Shown in pieces: positions 11,494 through 20,948 of a stretch of 64,000 nt of DNA. The stretch covers positions 149,189-213,188 of the forward strand of contig NZ_JABWCU010000012.1 of the NCBI RefSeq assembly GCF_018491765.1, in the 5' to 3' direction. A program made the translations under genes and the position numbers. This stretch comes from Novosphingobium profundi (GTDB lineage: Bacteria; Pseudomonadota; Alphaproteobacteria; Sphingomonadales; Sphingomonadaceae). The notes beneath the pieces were generated by a model that saw only the letters and a list, made by a program, of their open reading frames with translations, made no database searches and had not been told where the DNA came from. Within the stretch, counting starts at the first letter, position 1. Every line of letters starts with the position of its first letter.

Positions 11494-12956
11494 TGGACTG
11501 GTCGCAGTCGCTGCGCCTGATCGCGCCGGAAGAAACAATCACCGTTGCAGGTCTGGTTCTGCTCCTTGTCGCCGCCTGGGGCGGTGACAAGGCGAGCCGC
11601 CTCATTTCCATCCTGGCCTCTGTCGTCCTCGTGGGCGCCATGGTTCTTGTCGCACCGGCCCTTTGCGGCCAGGCGATGGGGCCCGAGACTTCGGCCTTCT
11701 TCGGCCAATTCAAGGCTGATGCCTTCGCGAGTTTCGCCAAGATCCTGATCTACGGCTCGGCCGTGATCACCTTGATGCTCGCGCCGCGCTATTTCGAGCG
11801 TTTCAATTCGATGCGCGCGGAATTCCCGCTCCTGGTCATGTTCGCGTCGGTCGGCATGGGCATGATGGTTTCGGCGACCGATCTCCTGACGCTCTACATC
11901 GGGCTCGAGATGATGTCGCTCGCCTCCTACGTGATGGCTGCCATCCTGCGCAACGACGGGCGCTCGGCCGAAGCGGGCCTCAAGTACTTCGTGCTGGGCT
12001 CGCTGGCTTCGGGCATCCTGCTCTTCGGCATGAGCCTGACTTACGGCTTTGCCGGCTCGACCTCGTTCGCCGGCATCAGCGCGGGCGTGTCGGGTGGTCT
12101 CTCGAACGGGGCGCTGTTCGGAATCGTCTTCATGCTGGCTGGGCTTGCTTTCAAGATCAGTGCGGTGCCGTTCCACATGTGGACGCCCGACGTCTACGAA
12201 GGCGCACCGACGCCGGTCACGACGTTCTTCGCGACCGCGCCCAAGGTGGCGGGCCTCGGCCTCATCATGCGCGTTCTGCTCGATGCCTTTGGCGACCAGG
12301 CTGCCGCCTGGCAGCAGATCATCGTGTTCATCTCGCTGGCCTCGATCGTGGTCGGTGCGCTGGGTGCGATTGGCCAGAAGAACATCAAGCGCCTGATGGC
12401 CTATTCTTCGATCAACAACGTCGGCTTCATCCTCGTTGGTCTGGCGACCGCGACGCAGGCCGGTGCTTCGGGCATGCTGGTCTACGTCACGATCTATGTC
12501 GCGATGTCGGTTGCCGGTTTCACCGCGATCCTGATGCTCAAGGACGAGAACGGCAACTACGTCGAGGACGTTCCGATGCTTGCGGGGCTCTCGCGGACCC
12601 GTCCGGCTATCGCGCTGGCGCTCGCTACGGTAATGTTCAGCCTTGCCGGTATCCCGCCGCTGTTCGGTTTCTGGGGCAAGTTCGTGGTCTTCCAGGCCGC
12701 GGTTCAGGCCGACATGCTTCCGCTCGCGTTCCTGGGCATCGCCGCCTCGGTCATCGGTGCCTTCTACTACCTCAAGGTCGTCAAGGTCATGTACTTCGAC
12801 GAACCCGCCGACGTGGTGAAGGGCGAGAGCGACATCTGGCACAAGGCGATCCTGACCATTGCCTGTGTTTTCATCTCGCCGCTCGGCTACCTGCTGACCT
12901 CGTGGCTGGGTGATACCGCGAACAAGGCGACCACCGCTCTGTTCGCAGCGCTCTGA
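11493..12956 (+). CDS. nuoN: NADH-quinone oxidoreductase subunit N
   Basis: A 487-aa third antiporter-like subunit (ND2 homologue). Typical blocks are LYIGLEMMSLASYVMAA, FKISAVPFHMWTPDVYEGAPTPVTTFFATAPK and NIKRLMAYSSINNVGF. It is the last complex I gene; birA follows after a gap of about 13 bases (or overlapping, depending on the birA start). Confidence 0.98.
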   Translation: MDWSQSLRLIAPEETITVAGLVLLLVAAWGGDKASRLISILASVVLVGAMVLVAPALCGQAMGPETSAFFGQFKADAFASFAKILIYGSAVITLMLAPRYFERFNSMRAEFPLLVMFASVGMGMMVSATDLLTLYIGLEMMSLASYVMAAILRNDGRSAEAGLKYFVLGSLASGILLFGMSLTYGFAGSTSFAGISAGVSGGLSNGALFGIVFMLAGLAFKISAVPFHMWTPDVYEGAPTPVTTFFATAPKVAGLGLIMRVLLDAFGDQAAAWQQIIVFISLASIVVGALGAIGQKNIKRLMAYSSINNVGFILVGLATATQAGASGMLVYVTIYVAMSVAGFTAILMLKDENGNYVEDVPMLAGLSRTRPAIALALATVMFSLAGIPPLFGFWGKFVVFQAAVQADMLPLAFLGIAASVIGAFYYLKVVKVMYFDEPADVVKGESDIWHKAILTIACVFISPLGYLLTSWLGDTANKATTALFAAL

Positions 12957-12969
12957 GCCGTATCCGGCC

Positions 12970-13692
12970 TTGATCCGGTACGTTGAGGAAACCGGGTCGA
13001 CCAACCAGGATCTGGTCGACCGGTTGAAGCATGCAGATTACGTCCCCGAGGGCGATTGGCTTGTCGCCGATCGCCAGTCTCGGGGACGGGGTCGTTTGGG
13101 GCGGGACTGGTTCGACGGTTCGGGCAACTTCATGGGCTCCACCGTCGTGCGTTGCGCGCCAGGGCAGCCGAGCCCCGCCACGCTCGCCTTCGTCGTCGGC
13201 CTTGCGGTCCACGATGCGGTCCAGGCCTTTCTTCCGGCGGGGAGCGGCCTGCGCTTGAAATGGCCCAACGATCTGCTTCTGGACGGCGCGAAGCTTTCGG
13301 GTGTCCTGCTCGAAATGATCCGCGACACGGTTGTTGTCGGCGTGGGCGTCAACCTGAAGGTTGCGCCCGATGTGCCAGATCGGCGGACCGTCAGTCTCGA
13401 GGAGCGGGGCATTACGGTCGATCGCGATGCATTCGCGGAGAAGTTGGCCGCGTCGCTGGATCGCGAACTCGAACGCTGGCGCGGGGCTGGACTTGCCCCA
13501 CTGCTGCGCCGCTGGCAAAGTGCCGCGCATCCCGAGGGAACGCCCTTGCAGGTGCATCCGCCCGGAGAGCCTCCCGTGACGGGCACGTTCGCCGGCCTTT
13601 CTTCGGAAGGCAGCTTGCGGCTGCGCGTCGCGGACGGGACAGTTCGCCTGATCCATGCCGGTGATGTATTCCTGCCCGATGCCCCGGGTTGA
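12970..13692 (+). CDS. birA: biotin--[acetyl-CoA-carboxylase] ligase
   Basis: About 240 aa if started at TTG 12970 ([14 protein letters not shown]); an in-frame ATG at 12910 would add 20 residues inside nuoN, and no strong Shine-Dalgarno sequence settles it. The protein transfers biotin to carrier proteins. The biotinyl-AMP loop [13 protein letters not shown] and the active-site lysine block [20 protein letters not shown] are intact, as is the C-terminal SH3-like domain ([15 protein letters not shown]). There is no N-terminal helix-turn-helix, so it is a plain ligase and not a repressor. A nuoN-birA-coaX-rnj order is common in alphaproteobacteria. Confidence 0.93.
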   Translation: MIRYVEETGSTNQDLVDRLKHADYVPEGDWLVADRQSRGRGRLGRDWFDGSGNFMGSTVVRCAPGQPSPATLAFVVGLAVHDAVQAFLPAGSGLRLKWPNDLLLDGAKLSGVLLEMIRDTVVVGVGVNLKVAPDVPDRRTVSLEERGITVDRDAFAEKLAASLDRELERWRGAGLAPLLRRWQSAAHPEGTPLQVHPPGEPPVTGTFAGLSSEGSLRLRVADGTVRLIHAGDVFLPDAPG

Positions 13693-13709
13693 ACGAGAGG
13701 TTGGCTGTC

Positions 13710-14485
<776 letters not shown>

Positions 14486-14489
<4 letters not shown>

Positions 14490-16114
14490 TTCCCGGTAAG
14501 GAACTGATTTTCTGCGCGCTTGGCGGCTCAGGCGAGATTGGCATGAACGTCAATCTCTACGGCTGCCACGGCAAGTGGTTGATGGTCGATCTTGGCATGA
14601 CCTTCGGCATGAACGAGTATCCGGGGATCGATCTCGTCTTCGCCGACCTCGAGTTCATCGAGGCCGAGCGGGAGAACCTGCTGGGCATCGTGCTGACCCA
14701 CGCGCACGAAGACCATATCGGGGCCGTGCCCTATTTCGCACAGGACCTGGGCGTGCCGATCTACGCGACGCCGTTCACGGCCAAGCTCGTCGCGGCCAAG
14801 CTCGAGGAAGCGGGTATCCTGGGCGAGATCGAACTGATCGTCGTCGAGGATCTCGAAAGGTTCGAACTCGGGCCCTTCGGAATTCGCTACGTCCCGCTCG
14901 CGCATTCGATCGCGGAAGGCAATGCGCTCGTGATCGAGACGCCGTACGGGCGGATCTTCCACACCGGCGACTGGAAGCTGGACGACGATCCGCAAGTCGG
15001 CGTGCCAGCGACCGAAGAGGAACTGCGCGCGATCGGCGACGAAGGCGTTCTCGCGCTGGTCTGCGATTCCACGAACGTCTTCAATCCTTCGGCATCCGGT
15101 TCGGAAGGGGCGGTCTTCGAAGGCCTGCTCGAGGAAGTCTCGCGCCATGAGGGCCGCCGCGTGCTGGTGACGACGTTCGCCTCGAACGTGGCGCGTCTCC
15201 AGACGCTGGGCGAGGTCGCGTTGCGCACCGGGCGCCAGCTCTGTGTCGCGGGCCGTTCGCTCGACCGGATCATCGGCGTCGCCAAGGCCTGCGGCTACCT
15301 GCCGAACTTCCCCGAGGTGATCGATGCCGACGAGGCGATGGACCTGCCGCGCGACGATGTGCTGATCATCGCCACGGGCGGGCAGGGCGAGGCGAGGGCG
15401 GCTTTGGCCCGCATTGCCGAAGGCAACCACGCGATCAAACTTGAACGGGGCGACGTGGTGCTGTTCTCGAGCCGCCAGATTCCCGGCAACGAAATTCCCA
15501 TCGGTCGCATCCAGAACCGTCTTGCCGAGGCGGGCGTGCGGGTCGTGACCGATCGCCAGAGCCTGATCCACGTTTCGGGGCACCCCGGGCGTCCCGAACT
15601 CGAAGCGCTCTATAGCTGGCTGCGACCGCAGATCCTGATGCCGGTCCATGGCGAAGTGCGGCACATGAAGGAGCAGGCAGCGCTTGGCCGTTCCTGCGGA
15701 ATTCCCAAGTCCGTCTTCCAGAAGAACGGCGATCTGGTCCGCCTCGCCCCTGGAAATCCGGGCAAGTTCGGTGAGGCTCGAGCCGGACGGCTGATCCTCG
15801 ATGGTGACATCATCGCTCCGGCCGACGGGGAATCGATGGTCATGCGCCGGCGTATTTCGTTCCAGGGTGTTGTTTCGGTGGCCGCCACGCGCGAGGGGCA
15901 GGTAAAGGTGGGCGCGATCGGCCTGCCGCTCGACGAGGACTACGCCGATTTCGTCGCCGAAGCCGAGGAAGATGTCCGCCAGGCGCTGCGCCGCACGGTC
16001 AAGGCTAGCCCGGATGACCGGCACGAGGCGGTGCGTCTCGCGGCCCGGCGCGCGGCGACGCGCTGGTCGGGCAAGAAGCCGCAGGTCCAGGTGCTGCTGA
16101 TCGACAACGAATGA
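14486..16114 (+). CDS. rnj: ribonuclease J family metallo-beta-lactamase nuclease
   Basis: A 542-aa protein with GTG start overlapping coaX. RNase J is a 5'-3' exo- and endoribonuclease of mRNA decay and rRNA processing. The metal ligands lie in [15 protein letters not shown] (HxHxDH), followed by a beta-CASP domain with [18 protein letters not shown] and the [18 protein letters not shown] histidine motif, and a C-terminal RNase J domain. Length matches alphaproteobacterial RNase J. Its pairing with coaX and birA is a recurrent alphaproteobacterial arrangement. Confidence 0.94.
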
Positions 16115-16173
16115 TACCGGCCGATGCCGGCAGACCCGCGAGGAGGCGGGCGGGCTAAGGAGAGGATGCCGAA

Positions 16174-16464
16174 ATGCAATGGACGTCGCTTGTCGCGATC
16201 TTTGGACTGTTCTGGGTCCTAGGCGCCCTGGTGGCGCTGCCGATCGGTCTGCGAACTCCCGACGAGGTGTCGGGGCATCAAGTTGAGCCTGGCCACGCCG
16301 ATTCCGCGCCGGTCAATTTTCGTCCAAAGAAAGTCGTTTTTCGAGCGACGGTAATGGCGGCCGTATTGACCGGGCTGTTCTACCTGAACTGGATGAATGG
16401 CTGGGTTACCCGCGACCAGCTCAACATCTTCGGCGATCCCCCGGTGAAGGATCTGGGTTACTGA
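16174..16464 (+). CDS. DUF1467 family membrane protein
   Basis: A 96-aa protein with a strong ribosome-binding site (AAGGAGAGG) before ATG 16174. It has two hydrophobic segments, about residues 5-25 (SLVAIFGLFWVLGALVALPIG) and 58-75 (VMAAVLTGLFYLNWMNG), joined by a hydrophilic loop with LRTPDEVSG. This layout and the RTPDE...RVxRATxxA pattern match the DUF1467 family found next to rnj in alphaproteobacteria. Function is unknown. The gene ends at a perfect 24-bp palindrome. Confidence 0.85.
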   Translation: MQWTSLVAIFGLFWVLGALVALPIGLRTPDEVSGHQVEPGHADSAPVNFRPKKVVFRATVMAAVLTGLFYLNWMNGWVTRDQLNIFGDPPVKDLGY

Positions 16465-16486
16465 CCACCGGAGCGCTCCGGTGGTC
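16463..16486. terminator. 24-bp perfect palindrome between convergent genes
   Basis: GACCACCGGAGC is followed directly by its reverse complement, giving 12-bp arms with no spacer. It covers the stop of the DUF1467 gene and lies 14 bases before the stop of the opposing coiled-coil gene. There is no T-tract on either side, so it is only terminator-like; a hairpin here would serve transcripts from both directions. Confidence 0.5.
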
Positions 16487-16500
16487 GGTGCCGGGCTGCC

Positions 16501-19272
16501 TTAATTGCGCAGGCGTTCGATGCCCTGTGCCAGCGCGACGTAGAGCTTGCCCATGTCGGACGAGAGCAGGGTGACGCCCATGGCGTTGCCGTCGCGGGTC
16601 GAGAGGACCTGGCGCAGCAGCGACTCGAAGTCATGGATGTAGCGGCTCACATGTTCACGAAAGGCGTCGTCGCGCTCGAAGGTCTGATGGATTGCCTTGG
16701 CATCGCTGGCATCGATCAGGTTGACGGCGCGGCGGGTGAAGATGCCGCGGTCGCCCCGCAGATAGGATGCCCAGGCCGTATCGGAGACTTCGCTCGACAG
16801 GGCGGCGGCGATGTCGATCGCGTTCGAGTTGAGCGACTCGGTGATGAGCGCGGCGCGGCGGGCGAAGTCGTTGTTGACTTGTTCGCTGGCGCGTTCGCGG
16901 GCTTCGTCGAGGCGCGTCTCCAGATTGGCGACGAGTTCGGTGACCTTTTCCATCTGCTCGCGCAACTGGACGGTTGCCTCGCGGCTGACCCCCGAGGCAT
17001 GGGCGACGGCTTGTTCGAGCTGTCCGGAAATCTCCGCGACGGTTGTGCGCATGGCTTTGTCGATGGCCTTGCCGCTGGTGTCTCCAAGCGATTGGGAAAC
17101 CGCATCCACGCGCGCGGGCGCGTCGGTTTCGATCGCGCAGATCGCTTCGTCGAGGGAGCTTCGCAAGGTCTGGACGGCGGTGCTCAGTTCGCCTTGTGCA
17201 CGATCCGAGTTCTGGAGAAGAGCGCTCTCGATGTCCTGTAGCGTTGCCCGCAGCCGGGCGAAGTGTTCGGCATGTTCCTCGCCGCGCTGGGTGATCGCGT
17301 GCTGCGTGGACGTGAGTTGATCGTTGAGCCCGGCGAGGCTTGCGCTCGAGGTCTCCAGCGAACCCGACAGGGCATAACCGTTGACGGCGGCGTCCTCGAG
17401 TTTGGCGCGGACCTCGTTGATACCGGCGTCGAGCCGGATCAACCGGTCTTCCGAAACGGAAATGGCTTCGGGGAGCTCGCCATGGGCGAGGTGCGATCCG
17501 GCACGAAGCAGGTCGAGCAGGCGCAGGCTGTCCTCGGTGAGCTTGGCGACATCGGTGTCGGCCGAGGCCAGGGATGCCCGGCTCGAGGCAAGGTTGTCAC
17601 TGAGCGCGCGCAGCGACGTGGCGAGGCGGTTCTCGGTGTCGCCGCTCTGGGTCGCGATCGATCGAAGGCGGGCGTCGAAATGCTCGAGTTCAGCCGTCAC
17701 CGCACGCGCGCGCTCGCTCAAGCCATCGGCCTGGTGGCGATGGCGCTCGAGGCGCTCGGCGATCGCGGCATCGAGCTCGCCCAGCATGTGTTCGATACGT
17801 GCCAGTGCGTGGCGTTCCTGTTCAACCTGACGGGTCTGCCGTTCCTGTGCCGTGGAGGCGAATTGCGCGTCACGCTCACGCAGGCGCGCATCGACGTCTT
17901 CGGCCTGGGCGGAGATCGCGGAAAGGCGTTCACCGAGAAGGCGCAGCGCGGCGTCCTGGCTGGCGCTGATACGCTCTTCGGTCGAGCCGATGTCGCTACG
18001 AAGCGCGGAGGCTCGCTGGCCGAGTTGCGCCATCGCGTTGTCGTGGGCGGCGGAGAGCTCGGCCTGGGCGCCTTGCTGTTCGTCGCGCAGCGCCGCGAAG
18101 TTCGCGCGAACCTCGTTCCCGGCGATCTGCTGCGCCTCGGCGATGCTGCGGGCGACCACGCCGCATTCCTCGCGCAGAGCCGAAAGGCGCGCGCGCAATG
18201 ACGTCAGGCTGCTGGCTTCGTTCTCGTCCAGTTGCTCGCGGGTCTGGTTGATTTCGCCTTGCAATGCGTTGGCGCGCGTGCGGATCGAGGCAAGGGCCTG
18301 GACTTCGTGGCGTTCAAGTTCGGTGCGGAATTGCTCGCCCTGCTCGGCGAGTGCGGCAAAGCGCTTGCGCGCCAGGACTTCCAGGTCTTCGCACTGCCCG
18401 GCGAACTGCGCGAGCGCCGCGTCGACGGATGTGCGCACCGATGCGATCTGGCGCTCGTTGGCCTGGCCGAATTCGTTCAGCCGATGGAAGCCACTGATCA
18501 TTTCCTCCAGTTGGCCATGCGCCATGCGCCCGGCGTTCGCGATGTTGCTGGTGACGTCCTTGGCCGAACTGGCGATGACCGGCAGTTGCCCGCGCAGACG
18601 TTCCATGTTGTCGAGCGCGGTGCTGCTCACGCTGGCGATCGTCTCGACCCGGCCGTTGTTCTCGAGGACGAGTTCCTGCAATCGCTGGGCGTTCGTCGAA
18701 AGCCGCTCGGTGGCGAGCCGGCCCAGCGATTCGAGGTCGCGGGCCTGCGCTGCTACGAATTCGCGCGCCAGGCTGAGCTCGCGGTTGACGCTGACCAGGC
18801 GTTGCTCGAGGTTCGCGCTTTCGTGCGACAGTGTGCGCGCGACATCGCCGAAACGTTTGCCCTCACGTGCGGAATGCCGCAGCGCCAGTAGCCAGACGAG
18901 GCCGACAAGAAGCAGCGGGACGCACCATTGGGTCACGAGCGCGGGAACATCGGAAAACGCGATGCCGGCCTTGAGTGCGGGCCACTGGGAGGCGACGAAA
19001 AGTCCACTCCAGCCCAGCGCCGTGATGCCTGCAAGCATGGGCACAAGCCAGGCCCGCGATGCGTCGGGATCCCATTCGGGCTCCGCCGAAGCATTCCCCG
19101 AGACCCAGGCCATATCCCAATCGCCTTCGCTCTCGGCGTCCTTTTCGCCGTTCGTCGAGAGGGCGTCGCGCAGCCGGGTTTCCTCGGTGCCTTGCGCGTT
19201 GGTGCCATGCGCATTGGTGGCGTCCTCGGCGGGTGTGCCGCCGAACGATATGATCCTGCTATCCCCAGACAT
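16501..19272 (-). CDS. membrane-anchored long coiled-coil protein, TipN-like architecture
   Basis: A 923-aa protein started at the ATG at 19272 (MSGDSRIISFGG); the upstream in-frame extension overlaps opposite-strand genes and looks non-coding. Residues 1-70 are polar and acidic, two TM helices lie at about 74-96 and 108-131, and almost all the rest (about 140-900) is Glu/Ala/Arg/Gln-rich heptad-like coiled coil with repeated LRERDAQ/LxxLRxxL units. No ATPase motifs are visible, so names such as ATPase or SMC would be unjustified. Two N-terminal TM segments plus a very long coiled coil at near 900 aa match the layout of the Caulobacter polarity factor TipN (about 888 aa). Homology is not proven: low-complexity coiled coils resemble each other, so this is an architectural inference. 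Confidence 0.8.
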   Translation of the reverse strand: MSGDSRIISFGGTPAEDATNAHGTNAQGTEETRLRDALSTNGEKDAESEGDWDMAWVSGNASAEPEWDPDASRAWLVPMLAGITALGWSGLFVASQWPALKAGIAFSDVPALVTQWCVPLLLVGLVWLLALRHSAREGKRFGDVARTLSHESANLEQRLVSVNRELSLAREFVAAQARDLESLGRLATERLSTNAQRLQELVLENNGRVETIASVSSTALDNMERLRGQLPVIASSAKDVTSNIANAGRMAHGQLEEMISGFHRLNEFGQANERQIASVRTSVDAALAQFAGQCEDLEVLARKRFAALAEQGEQFRTELERHEVQALASIRTRANALQGEINQTREQLDENEASSLTSLRARLSALREECGVVARSIAEAQQIAGNEVRANFAALRDEQQGAQAELSAAHDNAMAQLGQRASALRSDIGSTEERISASQDAALRLLGERLSAISAQAEDVDARLRERDAQFASTAQERQTRQVEQERHALARIEHMLGELDAAIAERLERHRHQADGLSERARAVTAELEHFDARLRSIATQSGDTENRLATSLRALSDNLASSRASLASADTDVAKLTEDSLRLLDLLRAGSHLAHGELPEAISVSEDRLIRLDAGINEVRAKLEDAAVNGYALSGSLETSSASLAGLNDQLTSTQHAITQRGEEHAEHFARLRATLQDIESALLQNSDRAQGELSTAVQTLRSSLDEAICAIETDAPARVDAVSQSLGDTSGKAIDKAMRTTVAEISGQLEQAVAHASGVSREATVQLREQMEKVTELVANLETRLDEARERASEQVNNDFARRAALITESLNSNAIDIAAALSSEVSDTAWASYLRGDRGIFTRRAVNLIDASDAKAIHQTFERDDAFREHVSRYIHDFESLLRQVLSTRDGNAMGVTLLSSDMGKLYVALAQGIERLRN

Positions 19273-19341
19273 GGTGGGAGGATACCACGACGGGGGGCTC
19301 AGGAAACCCCGGATTAAGACTTGGTCTCGTAAGCTGGGGAT

Positions 19342-19644
19342 ATGGCGTACGAGGCTGGAGCTTTCGAGGCGACGTTCGCGGCGGCTGCAGGGGGCGACCC
19401 CCAATTGCTTGCCGAGCTTCGCGAGGCGTACCGCGAGAGCGTGGTGCGCCAGATCGATCTGCTCGTTCGCGCGCGCTGCGATGGGAATTGGGAACTGGCC
19501 GCGACGCGGCTGCGAGGTCTTGCCGCCAGCTTTCATTCCGGGGAATTGCTGGGTCTTGCCGAGGATGCCCTTGCCAGTGCCCCGGGAGAGCCGAGGGTCA
19601 TTCGCCGTCTTTGTGCCTATATCGACGCCTTTCCGAAGAGTTGA
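19342..19644 (+). CDS. Hpt-like helical protein lacking the phospho-histidine
   Basis: A 100-aa all-helical protein. The segment NWELAATRLRGLAASFHSGEL (residues 49-69) aligns with the Hpt signature AHxLKGSAxxxG, but the phospho-acceptor position is Thr55 and the usual Lys is Arg58 (RLRGLAASF). It is therefore either a degenerate Hpt or a protein that merely resembles one. It reads divergently from the coiled-coil gene with 69 bases between the starts, so they may share a control region. A role as a non-phosphorylated docking protein for a response regulator or kinase is inference. Confidence 0.65.
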   Translation: MAYEAGAFEATFAAAAGGDPQLLAELREAYRESVVRQIDLLVRARCDGNWELAATRLRGLAASFHSGELLGLAEDALASAPGEPRVIRRLCAYIDAFPKS

Positions 19645-19701
19645 GCGCGCCGGCGCTTGGCACGTGGCGGCGTGCGCCCTAGATAGGGGCTCGTCGGTGG
19701 A

Positions 19702-20907
19702 GTGAATGATCTGCGAATAGCCTTGATATCGATGACGGAGCCTGCCGTCGCCGGACAGCCGTACCCGCGTGCGGCCCTGCGTGTGGCGGGAGCGAGCCTG
19801 GCGCAGCATCAGCTCGGGCTCGCGCTGGCACTCAAGTGCCATCGCATCATCTGTCTTGCGCGCGAGGTCTCGCCCGAAGTGATCGCGGTCCAGCGACTTG
19901 CCGAAGACGCGGGCGTTCAGTTCTACATTGCCTCGGGGCCGCGCCAGGTCTGCGCCCAGGTCAACGCCTGCGACGATTTCATCATGATCACCGAGGGACT
20001 CTTCGCCGATCCGGCGGGCGTGGTGCCGATGGTCGAGGCGGCAAGCAACGTCGTCCTCGTCCAGCCCGTCGAAGGAGCGCAGACGGCGGGCTTCGAGCGC
20101 ATCGACCTCAATCGCTGCGCCGCCGGACTTGCGCGTTTGCCGGGAAGCCTGGTGGAGCGCCTTTGCGAAGTCCCCGACGAATCCGACACCATCTCGATCC
20201 TCACCCGCATTGCATTGCAATCGCGCGCGGAAATGCGTGAGGTTCCCGCCACGTTTCGTACCGGAGTTTCCTGGCGTCTCATCCGCAGCGAGGCCGAGGC
20301 CATCGAGATCGAACGGGAATGGCTGAACCAACAGTTCACCGGGCCGGGGCTTCATTCGCCCGGCCGCCTGCTTGCGCAATATGGTGCGCTGGCCTTCGGC
20401 GCTTCACTGCTCCAAGTGGGGCGCGCAAGCAACGTCATCAGCGTCGCGGTCGTCGCGCTCCTGGCACTGGCGGCCTTCCTGGCCTGGCTGGGCGTGACGG
20501 TTCCGGGCTTTGTGTGCGCCGGCGTGGCGTGGATCATGATCGAGGCCGGCCGACGCCTGCGGGCGGCTGAAAGGCGGCCCCTGGGGGTACTCGTCCCGGC
20601 GATCGAGAGAGCCGATGCGATGATCTGGCTGGTCGACCTGGCGCTGGTCGGGCTGGTGCTCGCGGCCACCGCTGCCATTCCCGGACAGAGCGTGCTGACG
20701 TGGTTCTTTGCGCCGGTGACGCTGTTTCTGTTGCTGACGCTGGCCCCGCGCACGCTCGATGCCCGGACGGCGGCCTGGATTGGCGATAGGGCGGTGCTGG
20801 CACTCGTGCTCGCGGTGGCGACGGTCTTCGGGCAGGTCCTGACGGTCGTCCAGGTCGTCGCCTTGCTGATTCTCGTGGCCCAACTTCTTCTTGTGAAGCG
20901 CCCTTAG
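19702..20907 (+). CDS. membrane protein with nucleotidyltransferase-fold-like N domain
   Basis: A 401-aa protein. Residues 1 to about 215 look like an alpha/beta nucleotidyltransferase fold (PYPRAALRVAGASLAQHQLGLALALKCHRIICLA, then DDFIMITEGLFADP resembling the DxxxxxxG/D core), but the N-terminal GxGxR loop that binds the nucleotide is replaced by ISMTEPAVAGQPY. The C-terminal half has about six hydrophobic helices (about 225-400). The arrangement recalls sugar-nucleotidyltransferase/CDP-alcohol phosphotransferase fusions, but the CDP-alcohol motif DGxxAR is absent. The exact function is unknown; both catalytic signatures look lost. Confidence 0.7.
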   Translation: MNDLRIALISMTEPAVAGQPYPRAALRVAGASLAQHQLGLALALKCHRIICLAREVSPEVIAVQRLAEDAGVQFYIASGPRQVCAQVNACDDFIMITEGLFADPAGVVPMVEAASNVVLVQPVEGAQTAGFERIDLNRCAAGLARLPGSLVERLCEVPDESDTISILTRIALQSRAEMREVPATFRTGVSWRLIRSEAEAIEIEREWLNQQFTGPGLHSPGRLLAQYGALAFGASLLQVGRASNVISVAVVALLALAAFLAWLGVTVPGFVCAGVAWIMIEAGRRLRAAERRPLGVLVPAIERADAMIWLVDLALVGLVLAATAAIPGQSVLTWFFAPVTLFLLLTLAPRTLDARTAAWIGDRAVLALVLAVATVFGQVLTVVQVVALLILVAQLLLVKRP

Positions 20908-20909
20908 AT

Positions 20910-20924
20910 ATAACCTCGATTTAA
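20910..20924 (+). promoter_or_regulatory. CtrA-box-like sequence (ATAA-N7-TTAACC)
   Basis: ATAACCTCGATTTAA followed by CC lies 25 bases upstream of the gene at 20949, in a 41-bp gap. The alphaproteobacterial CtrA site is TTAA-N7-TTAA, often with CC after the half-sites; here one base of the first half-site differs and both half-sites are followed by CC. Short motifs of this kind occur by chance, though less often in GC-rich DNA. Confidence 0.4.
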
Positions 20925-20948
20925 CCAAGGCCGGTTTAGGCAGGCGGG

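Noticed and set aside
16501..19272. Calling the coiled-coil protein an ATPase or SMC
   Set aside because: No Walker A, Walker B or signature motif was found; coiled coil alone explains any similarity.
17852..19705. 617-codon plus-strand frame opposite the coiled-coil gene
   Set aside because: Ser/Arg/Ala-rich, no motifs and no ribosome-binding site; the minus-strand frame has consistent coiled-coil periodicity and a sensible start.
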